Source: Prauserella_A sp040635515 (GTDB taxonomy: Bacteria > Actinomycetota > Actinomycetes > Mycobacteriales > Pseudonocardiaceae). From it: DNA of 64,000 bases. The DNA is taken from positions 744,001-808,000 of the forward strand of contig JBEYHY010000002.1 in the NCBI GenBank assembly GCA_040635515.1. The letters run 5' to 3'. A program made the position numbers and the translations under genes. Under the pieces are notes generated by a model, which was not told where the DNA came from, did no database searches, and was given only the letters and a program-made list of their open reading frames with translations. Shown here in pieces: positions 44,683-52,841 of the stretch (position 1 is its first letter; every line of letters starts with the position of its first letter).

Positions 44683-47600
44683 CGGAGCAGCTCCTTGGCC
44701 CGTGCCCGCGCCCTGCCGCGCCCACGGCCGGGGCCGGGGCCGGGGTCGGGGCCGGGGTCGGGGTCGGGTGGCGGTGGAGCCGGGGGGTCATCCTCTTCAC
44801 GCGTCGCAGGGCCGATCCGGGCGGCGATGACCGCGGCGAGTTCGTCGGCGGTGGCGTTGGCGAGCAGGTCGACGACGGTGAGATCGGGATCGATCTCGGC
44901 GCTGAGTTTCCGTTGCGCCTGGACGAGGGTGAGCGAGGTCGCGCCGAGCTGAAAGAATGGTGTCGTTCCTTCGATGTCGGTGCGCAGCAGTTCGGCGAAC
45001 ACGCGGCGGACCGCCTCACCGGCTCGCCGCGTTGCCGCACCGCAGGGCCGGACAGGCTCGGCCGCCTGGCGCTGCGGGAGTGCGGGTGTTTCGGTGCCGA
45101 CCGGCCCGGCGCTCAGCGCGAGTTCGACGAGTGCGCCGTCGCGCTGTCGCTGGCGGGTACCGAGCCCCTCGGCCGTCGCGGTAGTCAGCAGCCGGCGGCC
45201 CTGCTCGCCCGCGGCGCTCATCCCGTCCACAAGGGACAGCGAGCCCGCGCTGAGCGTGATCGCGACGTCGAGGCCGCTGCGGCACGCCTCGGCCAGTGCC
45301 GCGGCAAGCGCGCCGGAAGCGGGCGGTTCGCCCGTCGCCTCGGACACCGCCGCTCCGCCTCGCGCATACGGATTGGCCAGCGCCTTGTAGTCGACTTTCC
45401 CGTTCGCGGTAACCGGGAACTCGTCAACCGGCACGAACCGGCTCGGCACCAGGTACTCCGGAACGTGTTCCCGCAACCGGGAACGCAGTTCCTGATCGTC
45501 GGGAACCGCGTCGCCATGCCAGGCGACATACGCCACGAGCCGGGGCCGCTCGTCGGGGCCGGGAACCGACAGTGCGACCGACTTGCGGATGCCGGGCAGG
45601 CGATCGAGTACCGACTCGACCTCGCCCAGTTCGATGCGGTGCCCCCGGATCTTGACCTGCCGGTCGAGCCTGCCGAGAAACTCGATGGTGCCGTCGTAGT
45701 GCCAGCGGCCCATGTCGCCCGTGCGATAGAGCCTGCCGAGTTCGGGATGCGTGATGAACCGCTCGGCCGTTTGCTTCGGGTCGCCGACGTAGCCCCTGGC
45801 GAGGCCGTCGCCGCCGATGTGCAGCTCGCCCGGCTGCCCCGCAGGGGCCGGGGCACCGTTGGGGTCGAGGATGTGGAAGCTCTGGCCGCGCAGGGCTCTG
45901 CCGTAGGGAATGCTGCGCCACGACGACGGAACCTCGCCGATGGGATGACAGATCGACCAGATCGATCCCTCGGTCGCCCCGCCGAGACTCACGACCGTCG
46001 CCTCCGGCGCGAGCGCGCGGATGCGGTCGGGCAGCGTCACGGGAATCCAGTCCGCGGAAAGGAAAACCAGGCGCAGCGACGAGAAAGCAGCGCGGGCGAG
46101 CCCGGGGTCGACCTCCGCGTACTCGACGAGCATCTCCATCAGCGCGGGTGCGGTGTTCCACAGCGTGACCCGGTGCTCGCGCATGAGTTCGAGCCAGTGA
46201 CCGGGATCGCGCTGGCGGGTGGGCTCGGGCAGCACGAGCGCGCCACCCGCGCCGAGTACGCCGAAGATGTCGTGTACCGAAAGGTCGAAACTGAACGCCG
46301 ACAGCGCCAGCATGCGGTCGTCGGTGCGAAGCGGGAAGCGGTCGACGAGGTCGTCGATCGTGGTGCGCGCGGCCTGGTGCTCGATGGCGACGCCCTTGGG
46401 CTTGCCGGTCGACCCGGAGGTGAAGATGACGTAGGCGAGGTCGTCTGGCGCGGGTCCGCGCGGTGGGGTATCGGACGCGGCGACCTCAGGCGCCGGTGCG
46501 GCGATGGTGCCGTCCTGGCGAAGTTCGTGCACGGTCACGCCGTGCGGCCAGTGGGACGCGTCGCCGGCGACGAGCGCGTGGCGGATACCTGCCTGCTCAC
46601 ACACGGACGCCACCCGGTTCGCGGGCCACGACGGTTCGACGGGCACGTATCCCGCGCCACTCGCGCAGATGCCGAGCATCGCGACGATCTGCGCCTGCCC
46701 TTTCTCCGCCGACACCGCGACGAGATCACCGGGACCGATACCGAGCCGGGTCAGCGTGCCCCCGGTGCGGCCGCTGAGGGAGGCCAGTTCCTTGTGGCAG
46801 ATCGCCGTGGCGGGCCCGAGCAGCGCTTCGGCGTCCGGTGCCCGGTCACTCGCGGCGCGCAGCGGATCGGGCAACAACGGCCCCGCCGCGCCGAACGGGC
46901 TGACGTCGAGTGGTTCGGCCGGCAGGAACGACGGGTCCCAGCCGAGCACGCGGTCCGTCCACGCGGAAGGGTCGTCGGCGAGTCTGCGCAGCAACCGGAG
47001 GTGAGCCGTGAGCATGCCCTCGACGAACCCGGCGGGAAAAGCGCCTTCGACCGTGTCCCAGCAGAACGTGAGCGCGCCGCGTTCGGCATAGACGATGTGG
47101 TCGAACAGCACCTGTGGTGTCTGGGAGATCCCGAAAACCTCGTCGCCGAGCCAGTCGGCGGGATCGTCGCCGGTGGCGAGGCCGAGCCCGCTGGTGAACA
47201 CGACCGGATAGCGTGGTGCCGTCTCGCCTGCCGCGCGCAGCGCCTCCACCCCCGAGACCGAGCGATGGTCCAGGTCTGTCCAAAATTGACGGTTGGTTCG
47301 CAACGCGTAGTCGGCGAAACCCGGCCAGCGCGCCGGATCGAGTGCTGGCAGTTCGACCAAAACGGTCGAGGTGAAGTCGCCGAGTACCGGTGAAAGGTCC
47401 GGCTCGTCGGGCCGGTCGAACAGTGTCGTGTTGAGACAGAACGGTTCGGTGGCCCCCCAGCGGTTGAGTGTGAGCCCGAACGCGGCGAGCAGCAGGCCGG
47501 TGGGGGAGAGCCCGTGCTCGGCGGCGCGTGCGCGCAGCGCCGACCATTCGCGGGACGGCAGTTGCGCCCGCGCGCGGGTGAAGCGGTGTTTCCTGAATTC

Positions 47601-48542
47601 GTGCGCCTCATCGGCGACGGGGAGTGCGGGCCCGCCGGGAAGAGTGCCGACGCGGGCGGCCCAGTAGGCGAGGTCCTTCTCTCTGCGGCGTCGTTGCGCC
47701 GGGTCGGAGTCGCGGGCGCGCAGGATCTCGGCGAACGTCGCCGGTTGCGCGGGTAGTTCGGCTGAGGGATCGGCGACGAGGGCGCCCCACTCCGCGAGCA
47801 GGTGCAGCCATCCGGCGAAGTCGACGGCGAGGACGTCGATGCCGAGACACAGCCGGGTGCGGCCCTCCGGCAGGAAGATCGCGCTGAGGTCGAACAGCGG
47901 CCAGGTATCGGAGGGGCGTACCTGGTGGGAACGTTCGTGGCGGATCCGGCGCGCGTGTTCCTCGGCATCGGCGGGGGAGAGGTGGCGCAGGTCGGTGACC
48001 TCGATGTCGTAGTGGGCGACGGCGCCGAGAACGCGCTGCCGCGCGTCGGGGCCGACGACCATGCGCAGCATCGGATGCCGCCGCACGAGCCGGTTCCACG
48101 CGGTCGTCAGGTTGGCCAGATCGGCTTCCTGCGGGGATTCGGGGCTGCGGTCGTATTCGCGATAGAAGAACGTCGCGACCCCGCCAAGCGGGAACGCCGG
48201 ATCGCGGCCGACCCAATAGGCGGCCTGGATCGGGGTGAGCGGCAGCGATTCGCTGTCCTCCCCGGCGGCGTCGTTAACCGAATCGGTGTCGTTCCCGGGA
48301 TCGGTGACGCCATGGGCGAGCGAGCGGATGGTCGCGGTGCCGAGGAACGCGGTGAGCGGGAGGTCGAGCCCGAAGTCCTCGCGTAGCCGGCGGCGCAGCC
48401 GTACGGCGGTGAAGGATTCGAGCCCGAGTTCGGGGAGGGGGACGTCGGCACCGAGGGTGTCGGCCGCGGCGCCGAGTACGTCCCCCACCGCCGCGGTCAC
48501 GTCTTCGATGTCGACGGCTGACTCCGACGGCGTCGAGCTCAT
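44679..48542 (-). CDS. NRPS CP-Cy-A(Cys)-CP
   Basis: 1287 aa; the ATG at 48542 has a perfect AGGAGG site. Domains: starter carrier protein (about 10-80; LGLESFTAVRL), Cy (about 100-520; DVLAVD near 237), A (about 545-1060; FTSGSTGKPKG near 710) and carrier protein (about 1160-1230; LGATSLTLVQA). Reading the A-domain pocket by eye gives DLHNLSLIWK, one residue off the known cysteine code DLYNLSLIWK. So it should activate Cys and make a thiazoline. No methyltransferase is inserted in A. An unusual ~95-residue Ala/Gly/Arg-rich linker separates A from the last CP, and the C-terminus is a Pro/Asp/Gly/Arg repeat tail. It is the first gene of the operon. Confidence 0.92.
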   Translation of the reverse strand: MSSTPSESAVDIEDVTAAVGDVLGAAADTLGADVPLPELGLESFTAVRLRRRLREDFGLDLPLTAFLGTATIRSLAHGVTDPGNDTDSVNDAAGEDSESLPLTPIQAAYWVGRDPAFPLGGVATFFYREYDRSPESPQEADLANLTTAWNRLVRRHPMLRMVVGPDARQRVLGAVAHYDIEVTDLRHLSPADAEEHARRIRHERSHQVRPSDTWPLFDLSAIFLPEGRTRLCLGIDVLAVDFAGWLHLLAEWGALVADPSAELPAQPATFAEILRARDSDPAQRRRREKDLAYWAARVGTLPGGPALPVADEAHEFRKHRFTRARAQLPSREWSALRARAAEHGLSPTGLLLAAFGLTLNRWGATEPFCLNTTLFDRPDEPDLSPVLGDFTSTVLVELPALDPARWPGFADYALRTNRQFWTDLDHRSVSGVEALRAAGETAPRYPVVFTSGLGLATGDDPADWLGDEVFGISQTPQVLFDHIVYAERGALTFCWDTVEGAFPAGFVEGMLTAHLRLLRRLADDPSAWTDRVLGWDPSFLPAEPLDVSPFGAAGPLLPDPLRAASDRAPDAEALLGPATAICHKELASLSGRTGGTLTRLGIGPGDLVAVSAEKGQAQIVAMLGICASGAGYVPVEPSWPANRVASVCEQAGIRHALVAGDASHWPHGVTVHELRQDGTIAAPAPEVAASDTPPRGPAPDDLAYVIFTSGSTGKPKGVAIEHQAARTTIDDLVDRFPLRTDDRMLALSAFSFDLSVHDIFGVLGAGGALVLPEPTRQRDPGHWLELMREHRVTLWNTAPALMEMLVEYAEVDPGLARAAFSSLRLVFLSADWIPVTLPDRIRALAPEATVVSLGGATEGSIWSICHPIGEVPSSWRSIPYGRALRGQSFHILDPNGAPAPAGQPGELHIGGDGLARGYVGDPKQTAERFITHPELGRLYRTGDMGRWHYDGTIEFLGRLDRQVKIRGHRIELGEVESVLDRLPGIRKSVALSVPGPDERPRLVAYVAWHGDAVPDDQELRSRLREHVPEYLVPSRFVPVDEFPVTANGKVDYKALANPYARGGAAVSEATGEPPASGALAAALAEACRSGLDVAITLSAGSLSLVDGMSAAGEQGRRLLTTATAEGLGTRQRQRDGALVELALSAGPVGTETPALPQRQAAEPVRPCGAATRRAGEAVRRVFAELLRTDIEGTTPFFQLGATSLTLVQAQRKLSAEIDPDLTVVDLLANATADELAAVIAARIGPATREEDDPPAPPPPDPDPGPDPGPGPGRGRGRARARAKELLR
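44728..44769 (-). repeat. Hexanucleotide repeat at the NRPS C-terminus
   Basis: Seven 6-bp units of the form YCGGGG/T in a row on the plus strand. They encode a (PD)PGPDPGPGPG-type tail that continues into GRGRGRARAR just before the stop. The tail faces the coupled PKS start and could act as a flexible linker. The repeat is prone to length change by slippage. Confidence 0.85.
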
Positions 48543-48836
48543 GGTCCTCCTTGGGTCACGGCGACAGCATGGATGGAAACGAAAATCATTTCCATTATGT
48601 CTGCATGAAACTCACCCGTGTCAAGGTCGACTACCGGAGGTGACGGGCGGTGACCCTCAGTTCAATGAGCGTCTATTGTGGACTTTCGGCCGCCGTGGTG
48701 AGCCGGACCGATGCGGTGATGGCCATACGAGAATGTCGTCGTGGCGGTCGGAACGAGGTCGGGGCTCCGTACGGCGCAACGGGTTTCGGCTGGACGGACC
48801 TGTTCCGCCGCCCGTGAGGGCGAGCCGAGGAACGAG
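48543..48836. promoter_or_regulatory. Promoter region of the metallophore operon
   Basis: 294 bp without a supported gene, between the NRPS start and the 3' end of the DUF5134 gene (both on the minus strand). It holds Zur-like box C near the NRPS and an AT-rich patch (48570-48610) in otherwise GC-rich DNA. The rest shows nothing I can name. Confidence 0.6.
48580..48594. promoter_or_regulatory. Zur-like box C
   Basis: CGAAAATCATTTCCA matches TGAAAATCATTTTCA, the Zur core in this orientation, at 13 of 15 positions. It is also framed by GGAAA (48575-48579) and TTTCC (48589-48593). It lies 38-52 bp upstream of the NRPS ATG and so should control the whole 19.5-kb operon. Confidence 0.72.
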
Positions 48837-49493
48837 TCAGGCGACGGCGAGGAACATGACACCCATGCCGAAGCTCATGAGAGCGTGACAGGTGTGGTCG
48901 GCAACCACTCGGCCGAGAGCGGGAAAGCGCTGGTCCGGTAGTCGCCTGCCGAGGTCGAAAGCCCTGGCGAGCCAGGGAAGACAGAGTGCGACGAACACCA
49001 GCCCGAGCGCGAGACAGCTGATGGTCAGTGCGACCGGTGTCGCGCCCACCGTGTCGTGAGCGGCCTGCGCCATCGGCGTACCACCACCGCCCATCGCATG
49101 GTGGTGCCCGCCGCCCCCTGAGTCGTGACCGGAGTTGCTCATCAGCGCGGGCATACTGGCCGCCATCCAGGCCATCCCCGCCATCATCACGGCGTGGTGC
49201 GTGCAGGCGGCGCGAGGCGCGTGGTGCTCGCCGGAATGACCGGCGGCGAGGAACATCCTGCCGAGAAACCACCCGGCCGCGACAGTGAAAACGACGGCCT
49301 GCGCGGCAGCGGGAACGGCCATTCCCCACGGCCAGATCATGGCGATCATCGCGACGCTCATCAGCAGATGCCAGCCCGTGTCGATCCGGGCAGGCACCCG
49401 GGTCGAGGGCAGCAGCAGGACGCGCACACACCACGCGGCCGTCGCGGCGAACAGAAGGCTCAGTAGCCAGCTCAGCACCGGCGAGGCGATCAC
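48837..49493 (-). CDS. DUF5134 membrane protein, His-rich
   Basis: 218 aa with about six hydrophobic segments. WHLLMSVAMIAMIWPWGM and the late DHTCHALMSFGMGVMFL match the actinobacterial DUF5134 family. The central loop is rich in His and Met (CTHHAVMMAGMAWMAASMPA, then SGGGGHHHAMGGGG), which suggests copper or other metal binding. It is coupled to the PepSY gene by an ATGA overlap. Function unknown. Confidence 0.8.
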   Translation of the reverse strand: MIASPVLSWLLSLLFAATAAWCVRVLLLPSTRVPARIDTGWHLLMSVAMIAMIWPWGMAVPAAAQAVVFTVAAGWFLGRMFLAAGHSGEHHAPRAACTHHAVMMAGMAWMAASMPALMSNSGHDSGGGGHHHAMGGGGTPMAQAAHDTVGATPVALTISCLALGLVFVALCLPWLARAFDLGRRLPDQRFPALGRVVADHTCHALMSFGMGVMFLAVA

Positions 49494-50908
49494 GGCCGCG
49501 CCTCCTGGGCTTCGGGCTCAACCGGTCGTCGCCGCAGGCCGAGTAGCGCGTCCACGACAAGGAACCCGAGCAGGGAAACCCCGAGCAGCGGAACGAAATA
49601 GGCGATGAACGCGGTCACGACGGCCAGCGGAGCCAGCACCCGGCCGGGTACTCTCCGCCATCGTCCCCGGGAAGGCGGCTTCCCGAACCCGCGGCCCCGG
49701 GAAAGTCCGCTGTCCCTGCTGTCCTTGCTGTCGTCGCCGCGGCGGGGGCGGCGGAGCCACCACATGCGGTAGCCCCAGAAGATGACCGACAGCAGGCCAA
49801 CTCCGATCACAACGAGGACGAGCTGGTTGACCCAGCCGAACAACAGGCCCATGTGCGCGTCGATGCCCCATCGTGCGAGCTTGGCTATGAGGGGGTAGTC
49901 CTCGAAGCGCAGCGTCTCGACCACCTGCGCCGTCGCCGGGTCGATCGACACCGAGTCCTGCTGGGTCGGCCACGCTCTGCTCACCTGTTGCACGACGTAG
50001 GCCTCGCCGTCGGCCGGGGGCGGGGTGACCTCGATCGTCCCGGAGAGGCCGTGTTCCCGTGCGGTGCCTACGATCCGGTCGATCCCGGCGTCGGCGCCGG
50101 GCGTGGCCGAGGTGAGTTCGGCCGACACCGATGGCGTTTCCCAGGAGAGCGCGGCTCGTAACTCGGTGATGTTCGCCCCGGCGTACTGCGACCAGGTCAG
50201 GCCCGTCGCGGACAGGAACACCAGCCCGGCCGCGACCCATAGGCCTGTCGCGCCGTGCCAGGACAGGATGCGCCGCCGTCCCTTCGCGCCGGTTTCGGGG
50301 CGCAGCAACGACTTCCGCCGTCGCCTGCCGAACCACAGGACGACGCCGCCCGCGGCCACGACCCACAACCAGCTCGCGGCGAGCTCACTGTAGATCCGGC
50401 CCGCGTCGCCGAGATGCAGGCCGCGGTGCAGGTTGTCCACCCAGGCCCTGATCGGGAGCGCCTGACCGCTTCCGTAGGTCTCCAGTACGCCGGTCACCTC
50501 GGCGGTGTGCGGGTCGACGAAGGCCGTCCTGCGGTAGCTTTCCGGCAGATCGGGGGCTTCGAGGATGACCTGCGTCGCGTCGGTTCCCGTGGTGGCCGGC
50601 CGGACGCCGAGCAGCTCGTCGCCCGGCCGTGCGGCCATCCCGGCACGCACCTGTTGGCTCAACGGCAGCGAATGCGACTGATCGGGGACGTGGACGACGT
50701 CGTCGTAGACGAGTTCGTCGAGCTGAGGGGTGAACACGTAGAGCAGTCCGCTGACGGCGGCGACGACGAGAAACGGTGCGATGAACACCCCGGCGTAGAA
50801 GTGCAGTCTCAGCAACAGGGACCGCAGCCCTGCCCATGCCGGAGGTGGCGGATCGGACGCCGGATCCGCGGCCGTCGCGGATTCCCTCGGTCTCTCGCCG
50901 ACACTCAT
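49490..50908 (-). CDS. PepSY-associated TM protein (PiuB-like)
   Basis: 472 aa from the ATG at 50908; an upstream in-frame ATG at 50992 would add 28 residues rich in His and Cys. RLHFYAGVFIAPFLVVAAVSG and NLHRGLHLGDAGRIYSELAA are typical of the PepSY_TM family, with four or more membrane helices and two PepSY-like external domains. Relatives often accompany iron or copper uptake and may reduce ferric chelates. It is coupled to the DUF5134 gene. Confidence 0.87.
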   Translation of the reverse strand: MSVGERPRESATAADPASDPPPPAWAGLRSLLLRLHFYAGVFIAPFLVVAAVSGLLYVFTPQLDELVYDDVVHVPDQSHSLPLSQQVRAGMAARPGDELLGVRPATTGTDATQVILEAPDLPESYRRTAFVDPHTAEVTGVLETYGSGQALPIRAWVDNLHRGLHLGDAGRIYSELAASWLWVVAAGGVVLWFGRRRRKSLLRPETGAKGRRRILSWHGATGLWVAAGLVFLSATGLTWSQYAGANITELRAALSWETPSVSAELTSATPGADAGIDRIVGTAREHGLSGTIEVTPPPADGEAYVVQQVSRAWPTQQDSVSIDPATAQVVETLRFEDYPLIAKLARWGIDAHMGLLFGWVNQLVLVVIGVGLLSVIFWGYRMWWLRRPRRGDDSKDSRDSGLSRGRGFGKPPSRGRWRRVPGRVLAPLAVVTAFIAYFVPLLGVSLLGFLVVDALLGLRRRPVEPEAQEARP

Positions 50909-51184
50909 GCCATGCCCATCCCGCCGGGTCGTGTGCTGCTCATCGGTAATTGGTCCGCAACAGTGGTCGCCGGGATGGGCATCCTGGTTCACGCGGCCCG
51001 GTTCTTTTGATTCAGGTCACAGAAGCCTTGACCTGTCGTTGTCGGCATGATTGCCCGCCAAACTGGTTGTCAAGGAGTAGCCGAATCGGCCCCGGACCTG
51101 ATATCCACGGCATACCAACGAAGTTGGACAACACAACACGGGTCGATCCGGTCGCGGGCCGGTTCGCGGGCAGGAGGTACCGGT

Positions 51185-52240
51185 ATGGCCGACCGGGAGA
51201 GTGTGCGTGAGCGGAAGGGATTCGATCGCGGCGCCCTGCGAGCCGACCTTCGGGCAGCGGTTCCCGACGCGACGGCCGCCCTTGTCATCACGGCGGGGAT
51301 CTTCGTGTGGCTCTACGCGCGGGTGCGGGAGGGAACCTCCGCGACCGTCGAGATCATGCCGTTTCTCGCCGACGCCAACACGTATCTCATGTACTGGCTG
51401 TGCCAGGCATTCGGGTGGTCGGCGATGTTGTGGGCATGGTTGACGACGATGCTCGGACTGCTCCGTTCGGGCCAGTTGCCGCGCTGGTTTCCTGTTCCCG
51501 CGGGTCGGCTGGAACGCTGGCACCGGAGCACGAGCCTGACCACGATCGCGCTGATGTTCCTGCACGCGGTGTTCTTCTTCACCGAGAAGGCCCGCGCGAA
51601 CGAAGAAGGGCTTGGCGTGGCGGCCCGGTGGTGGAAGGCGTTCGTCGAGACGTTCGTCCCTGGCGCCTATCCCTCCGGAACCGGCACGATCGCGATCCTG
51701 ATCGGGCTGCTCGCCCTCTATCTCGCGATCCCGCTCGGCCTCGCCTACTACTTCCGGGCAAGGCTGGGGGCGCGGTCGTGGCGGGCTTTGCACAGGTTCG
51801 TGCTGGCGGTGTACGTGCTGAGCATCTGGCACACCCTGCTGTACAGCTCCAACGTGTGGTTCGACGGCTGGCCGAGAACCACGCTCTGGTTGCTCCAGTT
51901 GCCGCCCGCCGTGCTGTTGCTGACCCGGCTGCTCGTCCCCGCGCGGCCCAGCGATCGCGGTGGCGCGCTGCGGAAGCGCCCGTTCGCCCTCACTCTCCGC
52001 ATGGGAGCTCTCGTGGTGGTGGCAGGCGTGATCGCCACGATCATCGTGGTCGCGGTCAGCGGCAGGGACGGAGGCAGGGCCCACGGCGTGGAGGGCGCGG
52101 GCCTGAACGTGACGCAGGCGATGGTATGGGCGGGTTTCGCGCTCTTCGCCGTGATCCTCGCCGTCGCGGTCGGCGTCGCGCGGCACCTTGAGCGGAGGCA
52201 GACCGGGAAGCGAGTCGTTCCCGCCGGGCAAGGCGGATGA
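51185..52240 (+). CDS. Ferric-reductase-like transmembrane protein
   Basis: 351 aa with an AGGAGG site before the ATG. Six or seven hydrophobic segments include the two-helix heme motif: LERWHRSTSLTTIALMFLHA and WRALHRFVLAVYVLSIWHTL, with paired His residues. No FAD/NADPH domain follows, so it resembles the MsrQ/YedZ-like or bare FRD membrane part. It could pass electrons across the membrane to a metal or a dithiol protein. It is divergent from the PepSY gene and convergent with the VKOR gene. Confidence 0.8.
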   Translation: MADRESVRERKGFDRGALRADLRAAVPDATAALVITAGIFVWLYARVREGTSATVEIMPFLADANTYLMYWLCQAFGWSAMLWAWLTTMLGLLRSGQLPRWFPVPAGRLERWHRSTSLTTIALMFLHAVFFFTEKARANEEGLGVAARWWKAFVETFVPGAYPSGTGTIAILIGLLALYLAIPLGLAYYFRARLGARSWRALHRFVLAVYVLSIWHTLLYSSNVWFDGWPRTTLWLLQLPPAVLLLTRLLVPARPSDRGGALRKRPFALTLRMGALVVVAGVIATIIVVAVSGRDGGRAHGVEGAGLNVTQAMVWAGFALFAVILAVAVGVARHLERRQTGKRVVPAGQGG

Positions 52241-52247
52241 GCGCGCC

Positions 52248-52841
52248 TCAGTTCACCAGCGAGACCCAGTAATCCCGGAATGCGTTGAGGACCGCACCCG
52301 CGATCAGCACGTACCACACCACGACGATCGCGGCGTCGACGCGAGTGAGGACCGCTGCCGCGCGGCGGGTTCCGGCGTGGCGGCGCAGCGTCTCGATCGT
52401 CGTGCCGACGAAGAGGGGGATCACCGCGACCCAGACGAACAGGCAGTACGGGCACAACGCGTGGATGTCGTACAGGCTCATCGTGATGAGCCAGTGGACG
52501 AACACGACGCCGAACGTGGTGCCCGCCTGCAAGCCCCACTGAAACCAGCGCGGCGGGCGGAAACCGCACAGCAGGATCACGCCGACGGTGGTCACGACGG
52601 CGAATCCGCCGATGCCGAGCAGCGGGTTGGGAAACCCGAACACCGCGGCGTGCGGGCTGGCCATCACCGTCCCGCAGGTCACCACCGGGTTCAGTGAGCA
52701 CGAGGGTATGTAGCCGGGGTCGGCGAGCGTCGCGAGCTTCTCCAGCGTGAGCGCGATCGATGCCACGAGACCCATGACCCCGAAGACGAGGCAGACCGGA
52801 CCCAGCTTCCGCGCCGGTGCCCGATCGTCCACTGTGCTCAC
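52248..52841 (-). CDS. Vitamin K epoxide reductase (VKOR) family protein
   Basis: 197 aa from a GTG that overlaps the DsbA-like gene stop by 4 bp. The loop Cys pair is in CSLNPVVTCGTVM and the active dithiol in ALCPYCLFVWVAV. Five hydrophobic segments are seen. In actinobacteria VKOR replaces DsbB: it reoxidises a DsbA-like partner and passes electrons to menaquinone. The coupled gene supplies that partner. Confidence 0.93.
   Translation of the reverse strand: MSTVDDRAPARKLGPVCLVFGVMGLVASIALTLEKLATLADPGYIPSCSLNPVVTCGTVMASPHAAVFGFPNPLLGIGGFAVVTTVGVILLCGFRPPRWFQWGLQAGTTFGVVFVHWLITMSLYDIHALCPYCLFVWVAVIPLFVGTTIETLRRHAGTRRAAAVLTRVDAAIVVVWYVLIAGAVLNAFRDYWVSLVN

Noticed and set aside
44728..44769. 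CRISPR-like or regulatory repeat array
   Set aside because: The units are 6 bp, without spacers, and lie inside the coding frame of the NRPS tail.
24845..48594. Reading the NRPS/PKS locus as an IdeR-controlled iron siderophore cluster
   Set aside because: No IdeR-type iron box lies at its promoters; the boxes found there are Zur-like. The only iron box in the window belongs to the 18.8-22.6 kb ABC operon. Iron binding by the product is still possible.
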